Below are positions 43,056 to 52,869 of a stretch of 64,000 bases of DNA, piece after piece. This DNA comes from Bacteroidota bacterium (GTDB lineage Bacteria > Bacteroidota > Ignavibacteria > Palsa-1295), in assembly GCA_018266755.1 (NCBI GenBank), contig JAFDZW010000002.1:225166-289165 (forward strand), in the 5' to 3' direction. Numbering within the stretch: the stretch's first letter is position 1; each line of letters begins with the position of its first letter. A program made the position numbers and the translations under genes. Under the pieces are notes generated by a model. It was not told the origin of the DNA, made no database searches, and saw only the letters and a program-made list of their open reading frames with translations.

Positions 43056-44924
43056 ATGGACCCTGGAGACATATTTCGACCACCCACGAACAGTGCACTC
43101 CCGGTACCCCCTGACACAGGGATAACGCCGGAATCGATCGACCTTCCCCGCGATCGGTCGGTGTTTGATAAACGATCCCTCTTCCTGACGCTTGCCTGCG
43201 TCGCTTTGGCAGTCGTCGCAGTGCTTGTAGCACAGGGTCTGCAAGCGCTCATCGCCTGTTTTACGAACATTTCCTTCTTCGGGCGTTTCTCGCTCACCCC
43301 GACATCCCCTGCCGGTAATACCTTAGGGTGGTGGGTTCTGCTCGTCCCCGTACTTGGCGGTTTGGTGGTTGGCGTGATGGCTCGCTACGGATCGAGTGCG
43401 ATCCGCGGACACGGCATTCCCGAGGCGATGGAACAAGTCCTCTCGAACCAAAGCCGCATTCACCCGTGGATGATGTTTCTGAAGCCGGTTTCGAGTGCCG
43501 TTGCGATCGGCACCGGCGGCCCGTTTGGTGCCGAAGGCCCCATCATCGCCACTGGCGGAGCACTGGGGTCATTCTTCGGGCAACTCTTCCCGTCGACAGC
43601 AAACGAACGAAAAATTCTGCTTACAGCCGGAGCCGCCGCCGGCATGACTGCCATCTTCGGCACACCGATCGCAGCCGTTCTATTGGCGGTCGAACTCCTG
43701 CTCTTCGAATACAAAGCGACTTCGATCATTCCCGTCGCCTTAGCGGCCGTCACAGCCGCGGCTGGCCGTGTCGCACTCGTCGGAACGGAGGCTGCATTCC
43801 CGATGCCGGCCGTTGCCGAGCCGACCGTGACAGCGCTTGCACTCTACGCCGTTATCGGGTTAGTCTGCGGCGTTTGTTCCGTCTTCGTCACGAAAGCCGT
43901 GTATTGGATCGAGGATCAGTTCGAACGACTTCCGATCCATTGGATGTGGTGGCCGGCGCTCGGCGCTGTTGCGGTCGGCATTTGCGGGTACATTGCTCCG
44001 CGAACGCTGGGCGTCGGCTACAACAATATCACCGATATACTCGCGAACTCGATCCCGACACAAGCGGTGCTGTTCTTGTGCTCGATGAAGTTCGTCTCGT
44101 GGGCTATCTCGCTTGGCAGCGGTACATCAGGTGGCACGATGGCGCCGCTCTTTACGATCGGCAGCGGTGTCGGGACGGTCTGTGGCGCCGTCGCCCTGTG
44201 GCTGTTGCCGAATTGCGGGATCGATCTGCGGATGGCTGCCCTTGTCGGGATGGCGGCGCTGTTCGCCGGAGCGACTCGTGCACTGCTGACAAGTGTGGTC
44301 ATGGCCTTCGAGACCACACAGCAACCCCACGGATTACTCCCGCTGATCGGCGGCTGCTCCGCCGCGTATGTCGTGTCGAGCTCGATGATGAAGAGCACAC
44401 TGATGACCGAGAAGATCGAACGTCGCGGCGTTCGGGTTCCGAGCGACTACCAGGCGGACTTCCTGGACCGCATTTCGGTACGGGAACTCAATCTTCGGTA
44501 TCCCGTTATATTGGAAGCCAAGCAAAGTCTTAGTGAAGTGCGTGCTTGGATGAATGCCGGAACGCCCGGCTCCGAGCATCAGGGATTTCCTGTGCTCGAT
44601 GATGGGAAACTTCGGGGTGTCATTACCCGTCGCGATCTTTTCGCTAGCAGCATACCGGAAGACAGCGTGGTTGAGTCGCTGATTCGACGCCCCCCAGTGT
44701 GTATATATGAAGATTGTTCGCTGCGTGAAGCAGCGGATCACATGGTTGCCCATGATGTCGGAAGACTCCCGGTTGTCTCCAGAAAAGATCCCAGCATTCT
44801 ATTGGGGATCATCACGCGGAGCGACCTGCTTGCCGCCCACAAGCGACGACTTACCGAGCATTATGACGAGCACCAAGTAATCAATGTACGAAAAGTTTGG
44901 TCCTCTCTGAAAGAGGAGACATGA
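43056..44924 (+). CDS. ClC-family chloride transporter with C-terminal CBS domains
   Basis: A 622-residue polytopic membrane protein. Selectivity motifs are GHGIPEA (118-124, replacing GSGIP) and GAEGP (158-162) with gating Glu160 in the GREGP position. GTSGGTMAP at about 350 corresponds to GxFxP. The presence of the gating Glu suggests a Cl-/H+ antiporter or transporter rather than an open channel. About 12-14 membrane helices are followed by two CBS domains (about 470-620; LRGVITRRDLFASS and LLGIITRSDLLAA), which may sense nucleotides. It is downstream of MarR with a five-base gap and ends at a strong terminator. Confidence 0.93.
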   Translation: MDPGDIFRPPTNSALPVPPDTGITPESIDLPRDRSVFDKRSLFLTLACVALAVVAVLVAQGLQALIACFTNISFFGRFSLTPTSPAGNTLGWWVLLVPVLGGLVVGVMARYGSSAIRGHGIPEAMEQVLSNQSRIHPWMMFLKPVSSAVAIGTGGPFGAEGPIIATGGALGSFFGQLFPSTANERKILLTAGAAAGMTAIFGTPIAAVLLAVELLLFEYKATSIIPVALAAVTAAAGRVALVGTEAAFPMPAVAEPTVTALALYAVIGLVCGVCSVFVTKAVYWIEDQFERLPIHWMWWPALGAVAVGICGYIAPRTLGVGYNNITDILANSIPTQAVLFLCSMKFVSWAISLGSGTSGGTMAPLFTIGSGVGTVCGAVALWLLPNCGIDLRMAALVGMAALFAGATRALLTSVVMAFETTQQPHGLLPLIGGCSAAYVVSSSMMKSTLMTEKIERRGVRVPSDYQADFLDRISVRELNLRYPVILEAKQSLSEVRAWMNAGTPGSEHQGFPVLDDGKLRGVITRRDLFASSIPEDSVVESLIRRPPVCIYEDCSLREAADHMVAHDVGRLPVVSRKDPSILLGIITRSDLLAAHKRRLTEHYDEHQVINVRKVWSSLKEET

Positions 44925-44955
44925 GAATAGCAATATTCTCACTGGGTAAAAAGGG

Positions 44956-44994
44956 AAACCCCTTGCCACTGTGCTGCCGGCAAGGGGTTTTTTA
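44956..44994 (+). terminator. Rho-independent terminator of the marR-ClC operon
   Basis: AAACCCCTTGCC at 44956-44967 pairs perfectly with GGCAAGGGGTTT at 44979-44990, and the T-run continues to 44993. It is the clearest terminator in the window. Confidence 0.9.
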
Positions 44995-45015
44995 TGTCAT
45001 ATACCCTTCGAAGCC

Positions 45016-46044
45016 CTACCACCAATATAAATGCCGGAATGTGCCTGCACGAACCGAGATCGGAGAGCGGCCGGAGCCATCGTGCATACTGAATGCAAAA
45101 CTCCCGCTGAGCCTGCGGCGCACCGTATCCATATCGCTCACGGAGAGTGCGTGCGGAAGCACCGCATCGTTGGTGTCCGAGAACGCAAGCGCGTAGCGCG
45201 CCATGTTCCGATCATACATGAACTTTCGATACACAACGCGGCCCGGTTCAAGATCGTAATTGCCTGCGGTCACCGGCTTGGGTATGAGCATCGAGAACGA
45301 TTCGTACCCCGTTGTCGTATCCTCGGGTGTCGACATCTGGATCGAGAAATACCGCTCGTCCACTCCCTGTGAATGCGAATTACCGAATGCGTGATAGAAC
45401 TCACCTGAGTCGAACGCCGAATGCCAGGCGGTACCAGAAATATCCGCCGACATTACTTCTCCGCCATCTTCACCATACTTCAGATAGACATCGGTGAACG
45501 ATCCTTCGATCGTGTGCACCGTGCTCCCGTTCTTGGTTCGCACCCGTACACGAAATACACCGGACACTCTGGCGGCGACCGTATCGAACTTGGTGATCTG
45601 CAATGAACCCGATTCGACGACCTGTTTTTGAATATTCGTCATCGTGTCGCTCAGGCGGTAACTTATCGATGCGACCTCGGCAACGGCACTATCCTGCACG
45701 GTGTAGAACCCGACTCGTGGTTCGGCATTGAGAATCATCAACGACAGGTATTCGGTATCCGCATTCAGATCGAGGTTGAACACTGAATGAAATCCCCGAT
45801 CGACATAATAACTAAACTCGTCGGTCATGGGCTCGCCGGCGTAATATTCCGCATAATCAAAATTATCGGCGAACGCTGCCGGTTGACCATCGACATATAT
45901 ATTGGAAAGTCCCGGCGGTGCGAGCGGGTGCTGGAAGTCGATACGTGGCTCCGCATTCGTCGGCTGCTCGTTGCTACAGGAACCGACCGAGACCGAAGCA
46001 ACGAACACGAGACAGAGAACCCCGTTGCGAATGTGTGTATTCAT
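45016..46044 (-). CDS. Lipoprotein of unknown function
   Basis: A 342-residue protein with signal peptide and lipobox (MNTHIRNGVLCLVFVASVSVGSC, Cys23). It is beta-rich, with YLSLMILNAEPRVGFYTV, GVFRVRVRTKNGSTVHTIEGSFTDVYL, and FSIQMSTPEDTTTGYESFSMLIPKPVTAGNYDL. The last of these resembles a DUF6252- or lipocalin-like segment in other Bacteroidota lipoproteins, but I cannot assign a family. The ATG at 46044 is chosen over an upstream in-frame ATG at 46104. It is divergent from the T9SS gene at 46163. Confidence 0.65.
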   Translation of the reverse strand: MNTHIRNGVLCLVFVASVSVGSCSNEQPTNAEPRIDFQHPLAPPGLSNIYVDGQPAAFADNFDYAEYYAGEPMTDEFSYYVDRGFHSVFNLDLNADTEYLSLMILNAEPRVGFYTVQDSAVAEVASISYRLSDTMTNIQKQVVESGSLQITKFDTVAARVSGVFRVRVRTKNGSTVHTIEGSFTDVYLKYGEDGGEVMSADISGTAWHSAFDSGEFYHAFGNSHSQGVDERYFSIQMSTPEDTTTGYESFSMLIPKPVTAGNYDLEPGRVVYRKFMYDRNMARYALAFSDTNDAVLPHALSVSDMDTVRRRLSGSFAFSMHDGSGRSPISVRAGTFRHLYWW

Positions 46045-46162
46045 TGTGTGTGGGCTCCATAGGGAAACGAACCGAGTAGGGTTTGATTCCAGCGGTTCGA
46101 GCACGAAACGGCAATAATAGGCGTATATTTACTGCTCATTATACAACACTTCATCTACTCCA

Positions 46163-48445
46163 ATGTTGCGGCCCTCTACTCACTTCCGTATTCCCGATTC
46201 GGCGCATCCGATATCATTCTGCGCCGCGATTATTTTCGTCCTGTCGTTCGCCGGCCAAGGTGCACACGCACAAGATGTAACGACGTCAAACGACTTCATC
46301 GTCGGCCGTATCTTGGGCAATGATGGTTCGATCTTTGTTATGCTCCCGCCCGGACGTGTGGGACTCGATGCATCCCTCAATTTTTACGACAAGAGTTTTC
46401 TGACGGTACAGATTAACGGTAACTACTACACCAATAACAATGTACTTTCTCCGATCCCGGCGAACACGAAGCAACTCGGGATGCCCAATCAGCTCATCAA
46501 AGTAGGCGATACCGTTCGCTGTGTGTGGCGTAATCGAGATAGCGTCGATATCATTCAGGACTGCTGGCCCGTAGCATTTACCAAAAGCGGACAGGTCGCA
46601 ATGCGCTGGAGTTTCAAAGGGCTCGCGCAGGGCAAGACCGCTACTATCAAGTGCCAATGGCTCCTCGATCTCGACATTTCGGACCCGAACGAAAAGAACC
46701 AGCCCAGCGCGAACGACGCGCCGGTACTATTGCATCGCTACGGATACTACGACCAATGGCAGCAATATCCAGGAACGTACGGCAATGCGGTGCCTCCGTT
46801 CTATGTCGGATTTCTGCATACACTACCCGGGCCTCAGAATAAGCCGGGGTTGGCCTGCCAGGGATATCTCGATAACCGGACGATCGGCACCACGATACCG
46901 ATGCGTATCACGAACGGAGATTGGTACACGCTCGCGCAGAACATCATGGGTCCGCCCGCAAATATCAATTCGTTGCTCGGCAAGCGGCCCGGAACTGATG
47001 CTGCGCTTCTCATCGAGTTCAATCCGATCGTTGTCAACGGTACACAAACAGTGGTCGGCGGAGTGACATCGTACGGCACATCGGAGTATGAAGAATGCGT
47101 GGGAAACATGTTCGGACTCATGTTCTACCCGCACCGGATCGCCTGGGACAGCAAGCAGCATTCGTATACCCCTTCTCCCTTCAACGTCGAACTCTATACC
47201 CTGAACCCGAGCGATGCCGCCATTGCGACCGGTATCTATCTCACCCTCACCGTATGCGACCGGTTGTCCATTTGGGATTCCACCGGCTTGATTAAGATCG
47301 GCAAATCGCAACAAAAGCCACCCACTCCGGGGGCGACCCTGAATCCGCATGAAGTCTTGGTCGAAGACTTTTATGTGAAAGCCGACTCGATGGGAGATTG
47401 CAACGGCGATATTCAAACGTGTTTGAAATTCAGCGGCACCAGCTCGCTCGGGCCGCCGCTCTTCTCCAGCTTCATCGGAGATACATGCATCCAGAATATT
47501 ACGCTTGAATGCGTTTCGAGCGATTCCCTGCCGCCGCGCTTCGAAGTACACTCACATGACATCGCGCTTGGCAGCGATACGATCCTCGTTCACGATGACC
47601 GGCCGGGCGATAAAGGGCTGAAGTCCATCTCATATGTGCTCAAGAGCGGCGGACCGCTGACCCATTTCGAGGTCGACACATTGGATCCCGTCGCCGCCTG
47701 CGTTGGCGATCTGGCCACACATCGCATCCTCTTCCGCCAGATCGACTCGACCTACGGCGCCTGCGTCACATTTACATTCACCGACTGCATCGGCCACACG
47801 AGCGATACGACGCTCTGCTTTACGCGTCATGCGTACGTCGCACCCGACACGATCGCGCCCAGATTCTCGCATGCATGGTCGAGCGACTCGATGACGGTGA
47901 ACACGATTGTCCAGGATGCGGGCTCTGTCAACCGGGGGATGGACACCATCGCGTGGTTATTCTCGCCGCAAACCAATCCTCAGAATATTACTGTCAGTAT
48001 TGCACCCGGCATTCAACCCTGTGACGGAGACATCCAACAGCACATCGTCACCGCGCACCAGAAGATCCCGGTTGTCGGCGAGACGGTGTACTTTATGTAT
48101 ACCGACTGTGCAGGCAATCGCGCATTCGATACGATCGTATTCCCGGCGCCGAGCCTTGCAGTGACAGGAGCCAGTGCCCCACAAGAACTGACACTGGATG
48201 CGGTTCGGCCCAACCCATTCTCCGACGCCGTAACGATCGAGTATTCGGTGCCACGCGCGTCGCATATCCAGCTTGAGCTTTTCGATCTGCTTGGTGTGCG
48301 GGTTGCAACGATCGTCGACAAGGTCGAAGACGGGGCCTCGCACCGGGTGAGTTTCAATGCCACCGGCCTTGCCGCAGGCACGTATATTCTCCGAATATCT
48401 GACGGGACCCGTTCCGTATCTCGTCGTGTCGAGATACGCCGGTAG
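46163..48445 (+). CDS. Large secreted protein with T9SS sorting domain
   Basis: A 760-residue exported protein with a long signal peptide ending GQGAHAQ (about residue 36). A T9SS type A domain at the end has VRPNPFSDAVTIEYSVP, LELFDLLGVRVATI, LAAGTYILRI and RRVEIRR. The middle contains repeated Cys-containing beta motifs (VAACVGDLATHRILFRQID near 512-530; PCDGDIQQHIVTA near 618-630), suggesting two homologous domains. The N-terminal 300 residues lack recognised motifs. Function unknown. Confidence 0.78.
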   Translation: MLRPSTHFRIPDSAHPISFCAAIIFVLSFAGQGAHAQDVTTSNDFIVGRILGNDGSIFVMLPPGRVGLDASLNFYDKSFLTVQINGNYYTNNNVLSPIPANTKQLGMPNQLIKVGDTVRCVWRNRDSVDIIQDCWPVAFTKSGQVAMRWSFKGLAQGKTATIKCQWLLDLDISDPNEKNQPSANDAPVLLHRYGYYDQWQQYPGTYGNAVPPFYVGFLHTLPGPQNKPGLACQGYLDNRTIGTTIPMRITNGDWYTLAQNIMGPPANINSLLGKRPGTDAALLIEFNPIVVNGTQTVVGGVTSYGTSEYEECVGNMFGLMFYPHRIAWDSKQHSYTPSPFNVELYTLNPSDAAIATGIYLTLTVCDRLSIWDSTGLIKIGKSQQKPPTPGATLNPHEVLVEDFYVKADSMGDCNGDIQTCLKFSGTSSLGPPLFSSFIGDTCIQNITLECVSSDSLPPRFEVHSHDIALGSDTILVHDDRPGDKGLKSISYVLKSGGPLTHFEVDTLDPVAACVGDLATHRILFRQIDSTYGACVTFTFTDCIGHTSDTTLCFTRHAYVAPDTIAPRFSHAWSSDSMTVNTIVQDAGSVNRGMDTIAWLFSPQTNPQNITVSIAPGIQPCDGDIQQHIVTAHQKIPVVGETVYFMYTDCAGNRAFDTIVFPAPSLAVTGASAPQELTLDAVRPNPFSDAVTIEYSVPRASHIQLELFDLLGVRVATIVDKVEDGASHRVSFNATGLAAGTYILRISDGTRSVSRRVEIRR

Positions 48446-48448
48446 TAG

Positions 48449-49681
48449 TTATTGAAGTAGTATTGTACTCGTCGTCATCTGCCCGTTGCAGGTGACGACG
48501 CAGTAATATGTCCCTGCCGCAATTTTCTCGGCATTCCATTCATAGATGTGGTCATCGCTAACCGATCGTATATCAGGCAGAATCGTCACAACAACTCCGC
48601 GCGTATCGACGATCTTCACTTGCGCCGGACCCGGCGTTGGTGAATGCACAACAATCCGAACCTGCGAGTGAGCCGGATTCGGGTATACTGAACACGAGAA
48701 CGCGCGGCTATTCGAAGTCGACGATACTATTGCATCCTCGGGCGCAGTCATAAAGAGACCGCTGTCAGTCCCAACGATCACATGTGCATCCGCCGTCGAT
48801 ATGATCCGCGTGATCGTACGCTTCGAGAGGGACGGTCCACCCCACGCGATCCAGCTTATACCCCGGTCGAACGAAGCCCATAGACCGTTTCCCACAGTTC
48901 CGGCATAGACCGTATCACCCATTACCAAGAAGGCAGAGCATCGCAATCCATCCAGGTTTCCCACCGCACTCCAGCTTCCTCCGCCATTCGTCGTTCGTTT
49001 CACGCTCGTACCGACAGCGGCAAGGAATGTGATCGGGTTGATCATGCACACTGCGCCAATATCGGTGCCGGCAGAGAGAACCCGATTCCAGTGCTTTCCT
49101 GTATCCGCAGTCGTGTACGCCAATCCCCCGGTGATCCCTTGGTTAGCGGCGATCGCCCGACCTTTTGAACCAAGACCGATCGTACCAATATCGAAGAAGT
49201 CCGACGAAAGGCCATTGGAAGTGCCAAGTGATTTCCACGTTGTTCCGAGATCGGTCGATCGCAAGAGCCCGTTGCCGTCGCCAGCGATCAGAACGGAATC
49301 CCCGACAACGACCACCGTCCTCAGCGACTTCCCGCCTAAGGAGCGATGTACCCATGTCGAACCCGTATCCGACGAGACCTCCATGAAGTCATATGCAAAC
49401 GTCCGCACATCCGAGTCGGAAATAGGGATAATATTTTCAGGGGTACCGCCGTATGGATCGGCGTACTTCCTCGTACGCACCCAGATGGAATGCGCATCCG
49501 CCTCAAGCCGGTAAAAGCCGGTGTCAGCGAGTGCGAGAACGGTGCCTGAGCGCATGATGACCACATCTCGTACATTCCGGCCTTCGAGACCGAAGGGAAC
49601 GAACGTCGTTTGTGCAACCGACGGGGTAATGCCGAAAACACTCGCTATCGCCGCACAAAGGATAAGGGGAAAGAATTTCAT
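48449..49681 (-). CDS. BNR/Ycf48-like beta-propeller protein with T9SS sorting domain
   Basis: A 410-residue exported protein with signal peptide MKFFPLILCAAIASVFGITPSVAQ. Propeller repeats include SSDTGSTWVHRSLGG, STDLGTTWKSLGTS, TADTGKHWNRVLSA, TTNGGGSWSAVGN and SFDRGISWIAWGG, all of the BNR Asp-box type SxDxGxxW. A C-terminal T9SS domain follows: VYPNPAHSQVRIVV, VKIVDTRGVVVTI, IAAGTYYCVVT. It is probably a surface ligand-binding protein. It is convergent with the T9SS gene at 46163, with three bases between the stops. Confidence 0.82.
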   Translation of the reverse strand: MKFFPLILCAAIASVFGITPSVAQTTFVPFGLEGRNVRDVVIMRSGTVLALADTGFYRLEADAHSIWVRTRKYADPYGGTPENIIPISDSDVRTFAYDFMEVSSDTGSTWVHRSLGGKSLRTVVVVGDSVLIAGDGNGLLRSTDLGTTWKSLGTSNGLSSDFFDIGTIGLGSKGRAIAANQGITGGLAYTTADTGKHWNRVLSAGTDIGAVCMINPITFLAAVGTSVKRTTNGGGSWSAVGNLDGLRCSAFLVMGDTVYAGTVGNGLWASFDRGISWIAWGGPSLSKRTITRIISTADAHVIVGTDSGLFMTAPEDAIVSSTSNSRAFSCSVYPNPAHSQVRIVVHSPTPGPAQVKIVDTRGVVVTILPDIRSVSDDHIYEWNAEKIAAGTYYCVVTCNGQMTTSTILLQ

Positions 49682-49898
49682 ACTGATTTTTCAGATGGTT
49701 ATCTGGTGGCATACCTGGAGTCTGAGTCAGACCGGGCAAAGCCGCCGTTAAGTCAATAACACACCCGCCGGACCGAAGTTGTACTGCCCCTATGCCCACT
49801 ATAGCACGGTTGGCGAAGCCATTCCGGACGAGGCCGACTCTCTAGCGCCTTCCTCTGAGGAACCCATCGGTAGGTGCCCAATGGTTACATGTTCAGAG

Positions 49899-51290
49899 AT
49901 GATTGCACTCGTCGATTGTAATAACTTCTATGTCTCTTGCGAACGAACGCTGGACCCGAGCCTGAACGGGCGTCCGGTGATCGTGCTGTCGAATAATGAC
50001 GGCGTGGTGATCTCGCGTTCGAACGAGGCCAAAGCGCTCGGTATTCCGATGGCAGCTCCGGTCTATCAATACAAAGAAATTATCGCGAAGCATCGGGTCG
50101 TCAGCTTCAGTGCGAATTTCAATTTGTATATGCAGCTTTCGGAGCGCGTGATGGCGATCGTGAACGATTATTCGCCCGAAGTGGAGGTCTACTCCGTTGA
50201 CGAAGCGTTTATCGACATGACCGGCCTCGAATGGAAACAGCCCGAACAATATCTCGCATCCTTGCGCAAACGCATTCTCGATGAAGTCGGCATTCCGGTC
50301 TCGATCGGCATCGCCGAGACCAAAACCTTGACGAAAGTCGCTTCCGAAATCGTCAAGAAACGACAGCTCCCCGAGGGAGTACTTAATATCTGCGGCGAAG
50401 AGCATCGCACCGGATATTTGCAGACACTACCCGTGGGCGATCTGTGGGGCGTCGGCCGACGCTTCGGCGCATTTCTTGCAGACCAAGGCATTCGTACTGC
50501 ACTCGAACTGATGAACCAGCCGGACGCCTGGGTTCTGAAACACTTGCACATCGGCGGGCTAAAGATGGTGTGGGAATTACGTGGCATTCCATGCTTCGGC
50601 GTCGAAGCAAACCTGACGCCGCCAAAGCAGATCATGCGTTCGCGCTCGTTCGGCAATTATGTGACCTCGATCGACGAACTCAAGGAAGCGGCCGCACTCT
50701 TTACCAGCATGGCCGCCGAATCCTTGCGCGCACACAAACTCATCGCCGGGGTCGGCGGTGTCTTCCTACATACAAATCTCTTTAACGACGATGAAAAATA
50801 TTCGAACAGCGTGAACGATGCGCTCGTCGAACCTACCGCCTATACGCCGGACCTGATCGCGCACATGCACCGTCTGCTCGAATCGATCTACCGGCCGGGC
50901 TACCGGTATCGAAAACTTGGTGTTATCCTCACAGACCTGTTCCCTGCCGAAAAAATGCAGCTAACGTTCTCGTTCGACGAAGGCTCGCTGAAAAAACACG
51001 AGGCGTTGATGGGAACACTCGACAAACTCAACTCCAAGTATCGCGAAAATCATCTGGTCATGCTTGCGGCAGAAGGCATCGAACATGCATGGCGGTCGAA
51101 GCAAGAACATTTATCGACCGATTCGCCTGCCTATGTCGATCCGAAAGAACGGACCAGATTTCTCACCACCGTCTCGGCTCCGTCGCCGAACAAGATGCGC
51201 CCGAAACGCGAGCAGTATGCGCTCGATCCTGCACAGGATGCACGTGCACTCGGCAAACAAATCGCCGAGCGGATGATGGCTAAGAGATAG
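49899..51290 (+). CDS. umuC: Y-family DNA polymerase, UmuC type
   Basis: A 463-residue translesion polymerase. It starts MIALVDCNNFYVSCERTLDPSLNGRPVIVLSNNDGVVISRSNEAKALGI, with the catalytic DxN and UmuC-specific SNNDG motif, and continues YSVDEAFIDMTGLE (catalytic DE) and PVSIGIAETKTLTKVASE. LWGVGRRFGAFLADQGI (helix-hairpin-helix) and the little-finger domain follow. It is UmuC-like rather than DinB-like. The partner umuD is not adjacent. An in-frame ATG at 49881 is an alternative start. An SOS box could not be identified. Confidence 0.92.
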   Translation: MIALVDCNNFYVSCERTLDPSLNGRPVIVLSNNDGVVISRSNEAKALGIPMAAPVYQYKEIIAKHRVVSFSANFNLYMQLSERVMAIVNDYSPEVEVYSVDEAFIDMTGLEWKQPEQYLASLRKRILDEVGIPVSIGIAETKTLTKVASEIVKKRQLPEGVLNICGEEHRTGYLQTLPVGDLWGVGRRFGAFLADQGIRTALELMNQPDAWVLKHLHIGGLKMVWELRGIPCFGVEANLTPPKQIMRSRSFGNYVTSIDELKEAAALFTSMAAESLRAHKLIAGVGGVFLHTNLFNDDEKYSNSVNDALVEPTAYTPDLIAHMHRLLESIYRPGYRYRKLGVILTDLFPAEKMQLTFSFDEGSLKKHEALMGTLDKLNSKYRENHLVMLAAEGIEHAWRSKQEHLSTDSPAYVDPKERTRFLTTVSAPSPNKMRPKREQYALDPAQDARALGKQIAERMMAKR

Positions 51291-51356
51291 ACTATAGACT
51301 CCCCACTGAACTTGAAACGGACCTGCACATTTGTCATCGCATGAGGACGGAATAAC

Positions 51357-52313
51357 CTATTCCACCACAAACTTGGCTCGTTGACGTCCAAACATACATA
51401 TAAACACACCTCGAGGCAAGAAGCCTCTTCCCAGTGTTAACGAGGTCATCGACGGAGCGATCTCTGTCGAAGATACTTTCCGTCCAAGAGCGTCGAAGAA
51501 GACCAACTCACGTTGCGTCGTTTCGCTTGGAAAGATGGCATGGATACTCTCAGAAAGGGGGTCATAGTATACCGTGAACTGTTCCTCATTCTCCCCAAGC
51601 GGTCGTACTCCAAACCGTAGATCGGTGGTTGCCAAATCAATTGAAACCCAACAAGCGGAAGTGTCGGTTGGAGGCGAAATAAAGATCATGTAGGATGTGT
51701 AGAATGTATTTCCACCCTCCAGATGGGGCAGCTTGCTCACATAGTCCAACCCAGACAAGGTACTAAGGAGCCCCGCACCTTGCGCCTCGGCAAGAAGGTG
51801 ATGATTCCATATTTCTGAATAATGGATCGAGTCAACATGGAAAGAATCCTCCTCAAAAAATACTGACATCCAGTCACCGTCCACCCCCCACGTATAGAAC
51901 ACGAACACATGCCGCAGTTGGTGGGTAACAGTGTCGAGTACAAATCGAAGCATTCTTGTCGGGGAACCAGCTTGGTTTTTAGTGTAATTGATGAACGTAA
52001 CGACACTATCCACTTGATATCCCTCGACACGTGTATCAACTTGCGGCAACTGTAGATCTGCACTCATGCCGAATACGGTGATCCCCGCCTCATTTATCCA
52101 TGGGTCCCCATTGTTTGGATACACTTTAAAATAGGAATGAGCGTGAATTGGAAAATAGTACCTGATCCTTATAGGTTGCGCATAGGGAATATCATACATA
52201 GTGTCCACAGAACTATTATCCGGTAGATGCGCAATTCCCTGAGCTCGCGATGCCGAGCTATAGCAACACACAAACAGGAGGGATAGGAGGCACGCATTCA
52301 TTAGTTCCTTCAT
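51357..52313 (-). CDS. Secreted protein with short T9SS-like C-terminal domain
   Basis: A 318-residue exported protein with a signal peptide (MKELMNACLLSLLFVCCYSSASRAQ). The C-terminus has FFDALGRKVSSTEI, LPRGVFICMF and RAKFVVE, a T9SS domain without the usual NP motif at its start (it begins FTVYYDPLSESIHAIFP). The base composition is more A+T-rich than that of its neighbours, and the codon use looks different by eye, so relatively recent acquisition is possible. No functional motif was recognised. Confidence 0.65.
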   Translation of the reverse strand: MKELMNACLLSLLFVCCYSSASRAQGIAHLPDNSSVDTMYDIPYAQPIRIRYYFPIHAHSYFKVYPNNGDPWINEAGITVFGMSADLQLPQVDTRVEGYQVDSVVTFINYTKNQAGSPTRMLRFVLDTVTHQLRHVFVFYTWGVDGDWMSVFFEEDSFHVDSIHYSEIWNHHLLAEAQGAGLLSTLSGLDYVSKLPHLEGGNTFYTSYMIFISPPTDTSACWVSIDLATTDLRFGVRPLGENEEQFTVYYDPLSESIHAIFPSETTQRELVFFDALGRKVSSTEIAPSMTSLTLGRGFLPRGVFICMFGRQRAKFVVE

Positions 52314-52421
52314 AGATTGGTTACGCTTCGATTGAACGAATAATTCCAATTACCCCAACCAGAAACGGGATTTATGAGAGGAGATTAGATCAGAAAATTA
52401 TTCCGTCGGCCAATTGAATCG

Positions 52422-52868
52422 CTACTTATCGATGATCTCGAGTTCGATGGGGACTCCGCTTCCGCGTGCGATCTCGAGCCAGAATGCGAGCGCGGGTTCG
52501 TTCTGTCTGATCACGCTGATGAGCCACCGCTTCTCGGGGAATGTTGAGAAGACACACTCCATGGCCTCACGTCCAACGCCTGCGCGACGAGCCTCTGGCC
52601 TGACATAGAACTCCGCGACGTAATAGAAATCATCCGCAAGCTCGCGAACCATCACAAACCCGATGATATCCTCCGCTTGGAGCACATAGAACGGAAATCG
52701 TGTCGGCTGCTGGAAGTACAGATCGAAGTATGGATATTCGTAACTTCCGTCTTCGTTCTTCGGTACGGAGAAGACGCGTCCGTTGTCCTCGCCGAGATAC
52801 TCCTGCAGGAGATCCCAGAAGTGATCGACCTCGTGTTCTTCGACCGGACGCAGCAGAATATCCGCCAT
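52422..52868 (-). CDS. GNAT-family acetyltransferase
   Basis: A 148-residue protein with the GNAT core: IIGFVMVRELADDFYYVAEFYVRPEARRAGVGREAMECVFSTFP, in which the RRAGVG loop binds acetyl-CoA, followed by NEPALAFWLEIARGSG. The substrate is unknown. It is one base downstream of the GyrI-like gene on the same strand and probably co-transcribed. Confidence 0.9.
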   Translation of the reverse strand: MADILLRPVEEHEVDHFWDLLQEYLGEDNGRVFSVPKNEDGSYEYPYFDLYFQQPTRFPFYVLQAEDIIGFVMVRELADDFYYVAEFYVRPEARRAGVGREAMECVFSTFPEKRWLISVIRQNEPALAFWLEIARGSGVPIELEIIDK

Positions 52869-52869
52869 G

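Noticed and set aside
49682..49898. LexA-type SOS box upstream of umuC
   Set aside because: No palindrome matching known LexA boxes was found; lineage-specific motifs cannot be recognised by eye.
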